Positions 50,025-59,868 of a stretch of 64,000 nucleotides of DNA are shown here, one piece after another (the stretch's first letter is position 1; each line of letters starts with the position of its first letter). Below the pieces are notes generated by a model that did no database searches, had not been told where the DNA came from, and was given only the letters and a program-made list of their open reading frames with translations. Source of the stretch: G965216255 sp965216255 (GTDB lineage Bacteria; Bacteroidota; Rhodothermia; Rhodothermales; Bin80); contig OZ244148.1 in NCBI GenBank assembly GCA_965216255.1, forward strand, positions 3,720,001 through 3,784,000, read 5' to 3'. The translations under genes were made by a program, and so were the position numbers.

Positions 50025-51752
50025 ATGAGTCGAAGGAATGCCATAGTCAAGATGCAGGTCTGGGTGCTAGCGATCCTAGCCGTTCTCATCGTATACCGCC
50101 TGGGCACGGGCCCGGCACTGCCGCGGGGGCTGGTGGCCTTCACTGATCTGGATACCGACGAACTCCGGCATGCGGCCATTGCCGCGGGTAGCCATGCGGC
50201 GGTCGTTATTCGCGCAACCGGTTCGTTCGACAGGCAGGGGCCGGGAAATCACATGGCCGCCTATGCCTGGATTACCCGCCGGGCAGACCGGAACGTAGTC
50301 TGGAGTATGGAAGGCGCCAATGTGGAGCCGGGCCGGGGTACCCTGGCGCATGTCCGCGCCGATACACTCACATTAGGGCCAGGGGAATATGATGTCTACT
50401 TCGCGACATTTGGCCCTGAGGTGAGGAGGGAGCGAGGGCCCTGGCGTTGGGACAGCGACCGATGGTTCTTTGTACTTCGCAGCACGGAAGCGAATGCTTC
50501 TCTAGCGCTGGTTTCCGGAGACGGAGGCGAGACCCAGGGAGCATTCTGGCGGGCGGCGCCCCTGGGAGATGAGCGTAGGCTTGAGCAATTCTTCACCGTG
50601 CACGCGTCCACCGAGCTGTCGGTTTATGCCGTGGGCCAGATCGATCGTCGGCCGCAACGGAGGGCCGACGATTATTCCTGGATAGAGGATGCAGTACGTG
50701 GCACGCGCCTGTGGCAACTGTCCGCGGAAAATAGCGAACCGGCGGGGGGATCGCCGAGCAACAGGCGATTCCGTGGCTCGGTTACGGTGGAGCCTGGCGT
50801 ATACCGCGCGGTGGCGCAAACGGACCGTCGGCATGCCCACGGGGACTGGGTAGGCAATCCGCCCCATGATCCACAGGCCTGGGGACTTGCGCTGAGCAGT
50901 ACGGACTCTGGTGCAGTGAGTATATTCGATCCCTGGCGGTCGCATTCGGCATTCATCGACATGACCGGCGTAGGCGATGACGAACGCTTTAGCGAGCGCT
51001 TCGAGGTACACGCGCCCACGACCGTAGTGGTCTCTGCGCTTGGGGAAATTACCGCTCCGGATAACCGCTATGATTATGCCGAGCTAGTGGAAGACACACC
51101 TGAGCGGAGTCGTACGGTATGGAGCATGAGCTGGGAGGCTTCCGTGCATGCAGGTGGAGCAAGCAAGAACAGGCAGGAAGTGGTATTCCTCAGGCTCGCA
51201 CCAGGGGCCTACACGCTGCATTACAGCACGGACGGATCGCATTCCATGGATGAATGGAATGCCGCGCAGCCCTACCATGCGGAGCGCTGGGGCGTCAGCC
51301 TCTCTGCGTTGGCGCCAGAGGGTACTTTGACCGTGGGCGCTTCGGCCGATTTGCCGCTGCAGGAGGATGCGGATGAAACCAGGGCGGAAATCGTCAGCTG
51401 GACCAGACTTGAGGGCTCCGTGGAGGAGTCGCACGCATTTTCGCTGGAGCGCACGAGACGGCTCCACATCGTTTCCGTCGGAGAAGTCACCCAGAGGAAG
51501 CAGTATGACTATGGATGGATCATCAATATCGACCGCGGGGAGACGGTCTGGGAAATGACCTACGCGAATACGGTGCCCGCGGGCGGCAGTGAGGACAATC
51601 GGCGATTCGATGGTATTGTGGAGTTGGATCCGGGCGCGTACGTTTTGTACTTCGAGACCGATGGCTCCCACCATTTCGGTGATTTTGACAGCGCACCCGA
51701 GCACGCCGAAGAATGGGGGATAACGCTGCGCTACGCAGACGACGGGTTGTGA
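50025..51752 (+). CDS. Exported four-repeat beta-rich protein of unknown function
   Basis: 575 residues. An N-terminal hydrophobic segment (VWVLAILAVLIVYRLG) would anchor or export it. Four repeats of about 120-135 residues follow, each ending in a shared pattern: (A)GG-x-x-x-NR, PGxY, TDGSH or similar, WG(V/I/L)(S/T)L; e.g. PAGGSEDNRRFDG, LDPGAYVLYFETDGSH and AEEWGITLRY. The last repeat is best conserved and the first the most divergent. I recognise no domain. The prmA gene overlaps its stop by 4 bases (GTGA), so it is in the translation-linked operon 50025-53613. Surface or periplasmic role is inference. Confidence 0.72.
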   Translation: MSRRNAIVKMQVWVLAILAVLIVYRLGTGPALPRGLVAFTDLDTDELRHAAIAAGSHAAVVIRATGSFDRQGPGNHMAAYAWITRRADRNVVWSMEGANVEPGRGTLAHVRADTLTLGPGEYDVYFATFGPEVRRERGPWRWDSDRWFFVLRSTEANASLALVSGDGGETQGAFWRAAPLGDERRLEQFFTVHASTELSVYAVGQIDRRPQRRADDYSWIEDAVRGTRLWQLSAENSEPAGGSPSNRRFRGSVTVEPGVYRAVAQTDRRHAHGDWVGNPPHDPQAWGLALSSTDSGAVSIFDPWRSHSAFIDMTGVGDDERFSERFEVHAPTTVVVSALGEITAPDNRYDYAELVEDTPERSRTVWSMSWEASVHAGGASKNRQEVVFLRLAPGAYTLHYSTDGSHSMDEWNAAQPYHAERWGVSLSALAPEGTLTVGASADLPLQEDADETRAEIVSWTRLEGSVEESHAFSLERTRRLHIVSVGEVTQRKQYDYGWIINIDRGETVWEMTYANTVPAGGSEDNRRFDGIVELDPGAYVLYFETDGSHHFGDFDSAPEHAEEWGITLRYADDGL

Positions 51753-52588
51753 CCAGTGGCGTCTCTCCGGAAACGGTGGAATTGATCGTGCATGCCGAGC
51801 CACCGGTACACGACGCCCTCGTGGCTCGCCTTGCGGCAGCGGGCTTTGGCGCGTTTCAGGCTGGACAGGATTGCCTCAGGGCATATATAGCAGCGCGGCT
51901 GTGGAAGGAAGACATGCTCGAGCAGCTTCCGATACGAAACCATGGCCATTTGGTCCGCAAGCTGCCGGCGCGCGACTACGTTCGGGACTGGAAGGACTCG
52001 CTCCAGCCGGTCTATGCCGCCCCCTTTGTAGTCGCGCCAGCCTGGGTTGAGGTGGAACCCGGGTATGTGCGCCTGACCATTGAACCCAGGATGAGTTTCG
52101 GTACCGGTCACCACGCCACCACGCGGCTCATGCTTCGGTTGCTTCCGCAGGTAGTCTGCCGTGGGGACCGGGTCCTTGATGCTGGCACCGGGTCGGGCAT
52201 TCTGGCCATCGCGGCGGCAAAGCTTGGTGCCGGAGTTGTTCTTGCGGTGGATTCCGATCCCGGGGCCGTTCTCGAAGCGGAGGAAAATAGTCGCAACAAC
52301 GGTGCAACTATATCAGTGAGATGCACATCTGCAGGCCGGATCGTTTGCGAGCCGTTCGACGTCGTACTGGCCAATATGGATGGGGAAATGATTCGGGCCC
52401 TGTTTCCTGCCCTGGCCCAATGCGTGCGCGGTGGCGGCATCCTGCTCCTTTCGGGACTAACGGCTGCGGATTGCGATAGCCTGTTGCCGGTGTCACGGTC
52501 CTTCGGATTCGAGGAGCGTGGGCAGTGGGCACAGGAGTGCTGGCGTGCCATTGCGCTTTGCGGCAGGGCTTTTGTCCCCGAGGAATAA
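51749..52588 (+). CDS. prmA: Ribosomal protein L11 methyltransferase
   Basis: 279 residues. SAM-binding motif VLDAGTGSGILAIAAAKLGA near residue 145, PRMSFGTGHHATTRLML before it, and LANMDGEMIRALFPALA after it match PrmA, which methylates L11. GTG start chosen at 51749 because it overlaps the upstream stop by 4 bases; an in-frame upstream start at 51713 would add 12 residues. The usual NxxW/Y motif reads LANMDGE here. Confidence 0.88.
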   Translation: MTSGVSPETVELIVHAEPPVHDALVARLAAAGFGAFQAGQDCLRAYIAARLWKEDMLEQLPIRNHGHLVRKLPARDYVRDWKDSLQPVYAAPFVVAPAWVEVEPGYVRLTIEPRMSFGTGHHATTRLMLRLLPQVVCRGDRVLDAGTGSGILAIAAAKLGAGVVLAVDSDPGAVLEAEENSRNNGATISVRCTSAGRIVCEPFDVVLANMDGEMIRALFPALAQCVRGGGILLLSGLTAADCDSLLPVSRSFGFEERGQWAQECWRAIALCGRAFVPEE

Positions 52589-52593
52589 GGGTC

Positions 52594-53613
52594 ATGGACA
52601 ATGGTGTTCCCCATATGCCTGTCGAAGCTGCCTGCGGCCGTGGTCTCGCGGATCGGGCGACAAAAGCCGTTCGCGTTGCCGCCATAGATGTGGGCACGAT
52701 TACGGCATTGCTACTCGTTGCCGACATTGACAGTCGCGGACAGCTTTCCGTTGTGGCAGATCAGGAGCGCAGGATTCGGTTCGGGGATGGAGTCGATGCC
52801 ACGCGGTTGGTTTCGACCGAGGCCCTTGCACGTCTTAGAGGTGCCCTGCTTGACTATCGCCGGAGGGCAGAAAGGCTTGGGGCGGAACGGATTGTGGTGG
52901 CAGGCACCAGTGCGTCGCGGGACTTGCGCGATGCTGCGCAACTGGGCTCCTGGGTACGCCGGGAGACGGGATTGAACTTTGAGATCCTATCCGGCGAAGA
53001 AGAAGCCCTTTGGAGCTTTCGCGGCGCGATTTCCGGTCTGGCCGGCCTTACCGGCTCGTGTGCCACGCTGGATATCGGAGGAGGCTCTACGGAGCTGGTA
53101 GTCGGAAATGCCGCAGGCCGTATGGCCGCTTGGCAAAGCATGGACATCGGCTCCACGCGGCTAAGCGAGCGGTTTTTTGCCCTGCAGCCTCCCTCAGCAG
53201 ATGAGGTCCGACGCGCCCGGGTGTTTGTTGAAGAAATGCTGGCCCGGTGCACGGTGGATCCCGGAAGTGCTCCATTGGTTTGTGCCTCGGAAACGCCGCG
53301 GCTTCTTTCGCACATAGCCCAGGGCGAGGAGGCGGTACGCAAGGAAGGCCTGCCGGTACTTTACGCTGCGGACGTGTCGCGGTGGAGTGCACGGCTGCTG
53401 CGTATGACCAAGCAGGAGGTGTTGGAATTCGACCCGGCGCGGATGGCAGGGCGGGAAGATGTGTTCCCGGCGGCGGTTCTCATATTGCATAGCATTCAGC
53501 AGCATTTTGGCCGTTCCGCGTGTATGATCAGTCCGCGAAGTCTGCGCCACGGTCTCGCGCTTCGCGCAGTCAGCGGCGGCTTTTCCGGCGATGCTTGTCC
53601 GGGTGGCAAGTGA
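52594..53613 (+). CDS. Ppx/GppA phosphatase family protein
   Basis: 339 residues. ASKHA fold: AAIDVGTITALLLVAD (phosphate 1), GTSASRDLRDA, ILSGEEEALWSFRGA, and ATLDIGGGSTELVVG (phosphate 2). It would hydrolyse polyphosphate or pppGpp. ATG at 52594 chosen, 6 bases after prmA; a start at 52525 lies inside prmA. The C-terminal domain of larger GppA proteins is missing, as usual for this short form. Confidence 0.87.
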   Translation: MDNGVPHMPVEAACGRGLADRATKAVRVAAIDVGTITALLLVADIDSRGQLSVVADQERRIRFGDGVDATRLVSTEALARLRGALLDYRRRAERLGAERIVVAGTSASRDLRDAAQLGSWVRRETGLNFEILSGEEEALWSFRGAISGLAGLTGSCATLDIGGGSTELVVGNAAGRMAAWQSMDIGSTRLSERFFALQPPSADEVRRARVFVEEMLARCTVDPGSAPLVCASETPRLLSHIAQGEEAVRKEGLPVLYAADVSRWSARLLRMTKQEVLEFDPARMAGREDVFPAAVLILHSIQQHFGRSACMISPRSLRHGLALRAVSGGFSGDACPGGK

Positions 53614-53647
53614 TGGGTACATTAACCAGGAGGCACTACAGGCCTGT

Positions 53648-54709
53648 ATGACGAGAAAAGACATTCTGCGTGCACTCAGTACGGTAATGGACCCTGAGCG
53701 CGGTCACGACATTGCCCGTCTCGGCATGGTCCACGATCTCGAAGTTGGCAAGGGGCGCGTGTCCTTTTCCGTCCACGTCGCGAAACCGGGGACGCCGTTC
53801 GCCCGGAGCGTGTCCGAGCAATGCCGCCGTGCCATCACCTCGGCCTTTGGAGAGGCGGTGGAGGTAGAGGCAAAGGTGGTAACAGGCACGGGATCGGCTC
53901 CTCTCAGAATAGGCGTCCGGCACCTGATTGCCGTGGCTTCCGGCAAGGGCGGAGTGGGCAAAAGCACGGTGGCGGCCAACCTCGCTGTAGCGCTCGCAGC
54001 CGACGGATTCCGTACAGGGCTGGTGGATACGGATATATACGGTCCCAGCGTGCCCACCATGTTTGGCGTGGAAGGACAGAAGCCGCGCGTAAACGCGGAG
54101 CGCAAAATTGTGCCGCTGGAGCAGTACGGTGTGAGGCTGCTGTCAATGGGACTTCTGGTGGACGCGTCGGAGGCGGTAATCTGGCGTGGCCCCATGGTTT
54201 CCAGCGCGGTTCGTCAGTTCCTGGGCGATGCCGAGTGGGGCGATCTGGACTTTCTGGTGCTGGACTTGCCGCCAGGAACGGGGGACATTCAGCTTACCAT
54301 TGTGCAGACGGTTACCCTAGCCGGTGCGGTCATCGTCTCGACGCCGCAGCGCGTGGCGCTGGCGGACGCAAGGAAAGGCGTTGCCATGTTCGAGAAGGTC
54401 AATGTCCCGGTGCTCGGGATCATTGAAAACATGGCCTATTTCGAGCCGCCAGACCTACCGGACAGGCGGTATTACCTGTTCGGTCAGGGTGGAGCACGCC
54501 AGTTGGCACACGAGGCCGGCCTACCATTCCTGGGTGAGATTCCGCTGGAGCAGCGGGTGCGGGAGACAGGAGATGAGGGTATGCCCGTCGTGGTTGCTGC
54601 TCCGGAGAGCACGGCGGCACGCGCCTTTCGGCTGGCAGCTGTGCGCTTGGTGGCACAGGTGGCCCGGAGTCCGGAGTCCGAGCCTGCACCCAAGATTGTG
54701 TACCGTTAG
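53648..54709 (+). CDS. mrp: Mrp/NBP35 ATPase (Fe-S cluster carrier)
   Basis: 353 residues. The N-terminal MIP18-like domain (ILRALSTVMDPERGHDIARL) is followed by the deviant Walker A VASGKGGVGKSTVAANLAVA near residue 97, VDTDIYGPSVPTMFG, and VLDLPPGTGDIQLT. In place of the C-terminal CxxC of many homologues it has YFEPPDLPDRRYYLFG, as in Bacteroidota, so cluster binding would need other residues. ATG at 53648 chosen; the frame is open upstream to 53591, overlapping the previous gene. The NifU-type scaffold gene follows after 63 bases. Confidence 0.92.
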   Translation: MTRKDILRALSTVMDPERGHDIARLGMVHDLEVGKGRVSFSVHVAKPGTPFARSVSEQCRRAITSAFGEAVEVEAKVVTGTGSAPLRIGVRHLIAVASGKGGVGKSTVAANLAVALAADGFRTGLVDTDIYGPSVPTMFGVEGQKPRVNAERKIVPLEQYGVRLLSMGLLVDASEAVIWRGPMVSSAVRQFLGDAEWGDLDFLVLDLPPGTGDIQLTIVQTVTLAGAVIVSTPQRVALADARKGVAMFEKVNVPVLGIIENMAYFEPPDLPDRRYYLFGQGGARQLAHEAGLPFLGEIPLEQRVRETGDEGMPVVVAAPESTAARAFRLAAVRLVAQVARSPESEPAPKIVYR

Positions 54710-54772
54710 CCTGCCGCTGGCCAGCGAGTTGGGGCGGTATTGATCTTTTTTCCACGGATCGTGTTTAGCAAG

Positions 54773-55060
54773 ATGATGAGCAATGTTGAGGTGACATACA
54801 GCCCGAACAAGGATCAGAATCTACGCCGGCAGATAGAGAATGGCCTTAGTACTATCCGCCCTTACCTGCAGGCGGACGGAGGCTCCGTGCGGCTGCTCAA
54901 TATTACCGAGGATTTCGTGGTGGAGCTTGAATTGCTGGGCGCCTGCGGATCGTGCCCCATGAGTACCATGACCCTGCGGGCGGGCATAGAGCAAGCACTG
55001 AAACACGCGGTACCCCGCATTACGCGTGTCGAAGCCATCAACAGTTATTCTCCCATTTAG
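54773..55060 (+). CDS. NifU C-terminal-type Fe-S scaffold protein
   Basis: 95 residues. ENGLSTIRPYLQADGGSVRL and LLGACGSCPMSTMTLRAGIE contain the Cx2C cluster-binding pair (CGSC) near residue 60. NifU-like/NfuA-type proteins carry 4Fe-4S clusters; pairing with mrp upstream suggests a shared Fe-S delivery role. ATG-ATG start; I take the first at 54773. Confidence 0.9.
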   Translation: MMSNVEVTYSPNKDQNLRRQIENGLSTIRPYLQADGGSVRLLNITEDFVVELELLGACGSCPMSTMTLRAGIEQALKHAVPRITRVEAINSYSPI

Positions 55061-55298
55061 CGGCACCGCCGCATCGGTGCACGGGCCGGCCGTTTGTGCA
55101 CCCGCTATGCAGAAGTGGCATCTGCGGCGACAGTGACTGGCGCCAGGGCTTCCAATGGTGCAGAGGGGCCATGCCCCGGATGCAAATGGGGTATCTTATC
55201 GGTATATTCTCTCTGGCGAATTGAAATGGTGGTTGAGCCCGCGCCAAGTAAAATGCGGGTTGACAAATACGCAACAAGAGGCGTGGAGGCGCGCTGTC

Positions 55299-56090
55299 AT
55301 GCTAGCTGCACATCGGTGTTTTCCTTGGCTTCATTCTGTGATGGGCTTATGTGGCATGTTGTTAGTTGCCACGCCGGTAGCCGCTCAGATGGAATTTGCG
55401 TTTCAGTATGGGAGCCTCGTGAATCCGTTCTCGGCCGCCAAGGCCAACACGCGCATTCTTACGTTCCAGCATGCGTCCGGATGGCAATTCGGGGATTCAT
55501 TCTTCTTCATTGACTTTATTGACGACAACAAGGTAGACGGCTTCAATGACGTGGAGTTCTATGGAGAATGGTACCCCACATTGAGTATGTCCAAGGTGCG
55601 GGGCACTGCCTTAGCCGCAGGCCCGATAGCTGACATTTCCCTGATCATGGGCCTCAATGTCGACGCCGATGCGGATGTACTGAAGTATCTGCCCGGAGGG
55701 CGTTTGTCGTGGAGTGTTCCCGGCTTTGTGTTCTTGAATACGGACTTTACGGCGGTAGTGGACGCAAGCAATGGGATCGAGCAGGACGGGGCGCCAACCA
55801 CTTCCAGCGGGTTCATGTTTGATGTTAGCTGGCTCTATCCGATTTCGCTCGGCAGCCAATCCTTTGTCTTTACCGGTCACGCAGAATATCTAAGTAGCGT
55901 GGAGAACGAGCTGGGAGAAGAAGTCAAGTGGTGGATTCTCGCGCAGCCGCAGCTGACCTGGGATTTGGGAGCGGCCTTGGGGTCAGCCGGTCACCTGATG
56001 GTCGGTATCGAATACCAGATCTGGCGCAACAAGCTGGGCACGGATAACCACGACAACATCCCACAGCTCCTGGTCGTCTGGCGGCTGTAG
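55299..56090 (+). CDS. DUF5020 / Tsx-like outer-membrane channel protein
   Basis: 263 residues with a signal peptide (GLCGMLLVATPVAAQMEF). The body is beta-strand-rich: RILTFQHASGWQFGDSFFF and IDFIDDNKVDGFNDVEFYGE, LKYLPGGRLSWSVPGFVFL, ending in IPQLLVVWRL, resembling the nucleoside-specific channel family (Tsx/DUF5020). Start chosen before the signal peptide; the frame is open to 55155 with an implausible N-terminus. No nucleoside-metabolism neighbours. Confidence 0.82.
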   Translation: MLAAHRCFPWLHSVMGLCGMLLVATPVAAQMEFAFQYGSLVNPFSAAKANTRILTFQHASGWQFGDSFFFIDFIDDNKVDGFNDVEFYGEWYPTLSMSKVRGTALAAGPIADISLIMGLNVDADADVLKYLPGGRLSWSVPGFVFLNTDFTAVVDASNGIEQDGAPTTSSGFMFDVSWLYPISLGSQSFVFTGHAEYLSSVENELGEEVKWWILAQPQLTWDLGAALGSAGHLMVGIEYQIWRNKLGTDNHDNIPQLLVVWRL

Positions 56091-56440
56091 GCAGAATGCG
56101 GACGGTTGAACCTCGGTAATTCATGAGCAGCATTCTACAGATGTAGGAATGTCTAAGGAAGTCGCAGCAAAGACGGTAGACCTTGTACGGTGCAGCATGA
56201 GCGCGTTTGCGATCCTGTCTCAGGAGGGGTTGGGCGTGAATCCAGGGCCATGAGCTCCCATAGAGGCCTTATGCGAGGGACATGCATGCGGTGTAGACGC
56301 ACCTGTGCCGTTGAATAAGCCGGTAAGATCAACAGTGAGTGCTGCGGTGCGCCAGATGCAAGGTCTCATTCCAGGGCAATCCAGGTCACTTGCTCAAAGC
56401 TCTTGCAGAACCGTCGCCAAACCGCTGAATGCTATACGGA
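56091..56440. other. Intergenic stretch, no gene recognised
   Basis: About 350 bases between the Tsx-like gene and the IS1380 relic. Only short frames with poor composition occur. No structured feature was recognised. Confidence 0.4.
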
Positions 56441-57560
56441 TCACGATACTTCGAGCGTGCTGCACGACCCGACCTTCAAGACCTCCTTCCGGAACGTCTT
56501 CAAGTGCCTGTACCGCTGTTTCATCCTACAGCGCCCCTGATGCAGCACCTCGTACCGTAGCAGGTAGAGATGCAGCAGCACTTCGTTGTGCGCGTGAAAC
56601 GCCGCTTCTTTCGGCTCTGCTTCTTCCTGCCGCGGTCCACTCTATGCTTCCGGTACCGGGATGGGATGGGGGGCGAGGCCAGGCAACAGGCCTGCCTTAG
56701 CTGGCCGTGTGATTTTCAGCCTTACCCCTTTTACGATATAGCTGCAAGATGGCCTCCGCCGTGCATGCGCCTCATCCTGATTGGTAAGCAGATAGAAATG
56801 GTCGGGGAACAACTCTTCGGCCACACCTCAAGCGCGACGCGGCGCGCGCGGCAATTCAGGTCATGGCACGCTTCCTTGTGTGCCCGACAAATAGGGCGCC
56901 GCTAGGACGCCGTATTCCTTCAGGTGCATCAGGTAGCCGGTCCAAATCCGCTGATGCATAACGCTCTGAAGGCCGCCTCCAGCTGCACGATCACCTTCCG
57001 AGCCACATCCGTTCGCAGCCTGCGCGCGACTACTCGATAAAGCTGTAGCCGTCTCTTAGCACATGCGCATGGCCCCGGGTTCAGCATAGCGCCCAGCATG
57101 TCGCCGGTTCCCGCACAACAGGCGACCAGGGGTAGGACAATATTGCGCTTGTAGTGTAAGTGCTGCCCTGCTGCTGGCCATGCGCATCCACGGGCAGGTC
57201 GTCTATATCCATGACTATCGTATGGTAGCAATTGCCGCCTCTGGTCTGCAGCATGCGCTCCCTCGCGAAGGTGGTGACGAAATCACTCAACCGGGCCAAA
57301 TGCTTTTTTTGCCCGGCCTTCGTGAAAGGGTGAGCTGCGAGGCTAAAGGCTTGTCGATTTGAGGGCACCCATCGCCCCGCCGTCGAAGAGGCGGCGAGGC
57401 GCATGAGAGGGGCATGGCGCAGGCCAGAGATATCAGGCTGGCGCCCTGAGGATAGAGCAGCAAGAGCGGCCGCATAACCTTTTCCAGGCTATAGGTAATA
57501 CGCGCCGGATCGCGGGGATCAAAGAGACGCGCCGTCAGGCGCTCTATATGTATCTGTTGG
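56440..57560 (-). pseudogene. IS1380-family transposase relic with many frameshifts
   Basis: Read leftward, pieces in several frames match an IS1380 transposase: YHTIVMDIDDLPVDAHGQQQ (57190-57260), PLVACCAGTGDMLGAMLNPG (57080-57140), GEELFPDHFYLLTNQDEAHA (56770-56830) and EVLLHLYLLRYEVLHQG (about 56540-56590). The order follows the normal protein, but stops and shifts separate the pieces, so it is inactive. Ends could not be defined. Confidence 0.72.
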
Positions 57561-57728
57561 TGAACAGTCCAGAGCGATAGGCCGTACGTTTTTGGCCAAA
57601 CTTCTTGGACGCGTCCTTTCGCTGGGGTCTTGCCAAGACGGATACGAAAGATTACCTTTGCGGACCCTGTACTGCTGATTTCAATCGTAGCAGCAGTGCT
57701 TCCCCTCGCAAGCTAACCTCGTCGCTCG

Positions 57729-59070
57729 ATGAATACCGAAGCTCAATTCGTATTTAACACCTTTTCGTTTCTCGTCTGGGGAGGATTGGTCATGTGGATG
57801 GCAGCAGGCTTTACGATGCTGGAGTCCGGGTCCGTTCGCACCAAGAATGCCTCTGTAATTTGTCTCAAGAACATTGGATTGTATTCCATCGCGGGTATCG
57901 CATTCTACCTAGTCGGATACAACCTCATGTACGTGGACGTAAGCGGGTGGATAGCAAGATTGGCCTCTTTTACCATTCGTCCCCCGCAGAAATTGCCCTA
58001 GTGGGCGGAGACGCCGGTGCAAGATTGGCCTCTTTTACCATTCGTCCCCCGCAGAAATTGCCCTAGTGGGCGGAGACGCCGGTGCGCTGGAGGCAGTAGT
58101 CGGCAATGGATACTCCGTAATGTCCGACTGGTTTTTTCAAATGGTATTCGTTGCCACGGCCGCCTCCATTGTATCTGGCGCTTTGGCAGAGCGCGTCAAG
58201 CTAGTGCCATTTTTTTTGTTCACTCTCGCACTAACGGCCATAATCTATCCACTTGTTGGGGCCTGGACCTGGGGTACCGGCTGGCTTTATGCGATGGGAT
58301 TTCAGGACTTTGCCGGATCCACTATTGTGCACGGCACCGGTGGCTGGGCGGCGCTCGCAGGCGCCATAGTGCTGGGGGCGCGCCAAGGTAAGTTCAGGCG
58401 TGACGGGACGGTCAGGGCGACGCCGCCATCGAGCGTTCCGGTGGTTACGCTTGGTGTTTTCATCCTGTGGTTTGGCTGGTTCGGGTTCAATGGAGGCTCA
58501 CAGTTGGCCCTCGGAAGTGCTGCCGATGCCGTGGTCATGGCGAATGTACTGGTAAATACTAATCTTGCAGCGGCCGCAGGCGTCCTGGTGGCGCTGGCTG
58601 TTTCGCGTCCAATCTTGGGCAGGTTCGATCTTTTTGCCGTACTTAATGGCGCCCTTGCCGGGCTCGTGGCCATTACGGCAGGCCCTGCCATGAGCGCCCA
58701 CTACCTGGCACTCATCATTGGAGGAGTCGGTGCCTTGGTTTGTATCGGATCAATTCGGCTACTAGAGGTGTGGCGCATCGATGATGTCGTGGGTGCAGTG
58801 CCTGTGCACCTCTTTGCTGGAATCTGGGGTACACTCGCAGTCAGTTTCACCGGCGGTGGCAGCTTCTTGGTTCAGCTCTTGGGTGTATGTGCTGTGGGTG
58901 TTTTCGTGTTCGGGGTCTCCTTCGCACTGTGGACCATAATGGATCGAATTATTGGAGTTCGCATATCGGCACGGGTGGAGCAGCTTGGCCAGGACGTTGC
59001 CGAGCTCGGGATAGATGCGTACCCCGAATTTGTCCTCATGCCGGAAGATTTCGGGGAGGAGGATGCGTAG
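57729..59070 (+). pseudogene. amt: Ammonium transporter gene, disrupted by indel and 65-bp tandem duplication
   Basis: N-terminal part 57729-57955: FNTFSFLVWGGLVMWMAAGF and ESGSVRTKNASVICLKNIG, typical Amt transmembrane helices, up to YVDVSGWI. Then the frame is lost: a base seems missing after ata (ggc aag expected) and a 65-bp unit is duplicated at 57954-58083. From 58066 the frame is open again: GGDAGALEAVVGNGYS, AERVKLVPFFLFTLALTAII, GTGGWAALAGAIVLGARQGK and the C-terminal PEFVLMPEDFGEEDA. Downstream helices are complete. Amt proteins conduct ammonium. An assembly error is possible. Confidence 0.85.
57954..58083 (+). repeat. 65-bp direct tandem duplication inside amt
   Basis: Two identical 65-bp copies, 57954-58018 and 58019-58083, each beginning gcaagattggcctctttt and ending gacgccggt. 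A stop (tag) occurs in the first copy in the upstream frame. Sixty-five is not a multiple of three, so the duplication shifts the frame. Confidence 0.92.
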
Positions 59071-59520
59071 CGTCATGTTTGAGAATCTGGAGCGCAGAGC
59101 CTTGGTGCTGCTACAGGGCCGGGGCTGGAATGCGTGCGGGTTGACGCTTGCCAAAGCTTCGCTGGCAGGTTGTTAGCGGTTCATTGGCTGACTCCCGCCG
59201 AGCGTGAGCACATAAGATGCGCGGCGCAAATTAAGAGGCGCCGAAAATGGAGGTGCCGGAACCACTTTAGTGGTCGGCGGAGGGCTCTGGCAGTACTATG
59301 GCGTAGAAGATCTGCCGGACGATCAGGCCGAGGGGCCTAACAGGCGGAATTGCTGCCTCTGCTAGCTAGTGCTTGCCCGAAAACGATTTGAGTGGTCTTT
59401 AGGCTTTAAGTCTGGATAAATGTGTCCAGTGGAGTTCCTGTTCAAGTAATGCAATTACAGGTACTTCCGTATCTCCATGGATGAGCTATCGTAACCCCCG
59501 AGTACAGGATCTATAGATCT
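59071..59520. other. Gene-poor stretch after amt
   Basis: No intact gene. One plus-strand frame near 59230-59370 reads GAGTTLVVGGGLWQYYGVED before a stop, which looks like a small protein remnant, but it has no start and I do not recognise it. No glnB (PII) gene follows amt, unlike the usual arrangement. Confidence 0.35.
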
Positions 59521-59539
59521 GTTGTGTCTGCGAATGTCT

Positions 59540-59774
59540 TGCCATTTCCCGATATTATGGCCGTGGTCACCCCGGTTTGATCGCTTTCGCTCCAAGATTC
59601 GACGCTTCATTGCCATGCGCGTAGGTCGCAAATCTCAGTTTGAACGCGGGCAAGTACCCATCGACCAGATCCAGTTCAATTTCAAGTCAAGGGATGATGT
59701 CCCCGCCGTACTGCGTGGACTGCAGCATCTGTATTGCGATCCCGTCACCCGGGCTGTTTCGAGATCCTGAAGAA
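59540..59774 (+). pseudogene. ISNCY-like transposase, N-terminal fragment
   Basis: Reads RVGRKSQFERGQVPIDQIQF and VPAVLRGLQHLYCDPVTRA, then (shifted) FEILKK, clearly related to the transposase at 20920 (same CVYCTAES-like region). It ends where IS3 sequence begins, at about 59775. The C-terminal part of the same kind of transposase lies beyond the nest at 62227. Confidence 0.68.
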
Positions 59775-59868
59775 GCGACTGTGGCGCAGCGTGAAGTACG
59801 AGGAGGTCTACCTCAACGAATACGCGAACCTGCGGCAGGCACGGCAGCGCCTGGGAGGCTACATTAGC
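59775..59868 (+). mobile_element. IS3 fragment, left of the IS1634 insertion
   Basis: About 94 bases matching OrfB of the complete IS3 at 24228-25535 in the region RLWRSVKYEEVYLNEYANLR and QARQRLGGYIS. The first two thirds of the element are missing. It continues at 62013 after the IS1634 element. Confidence 0.85.
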
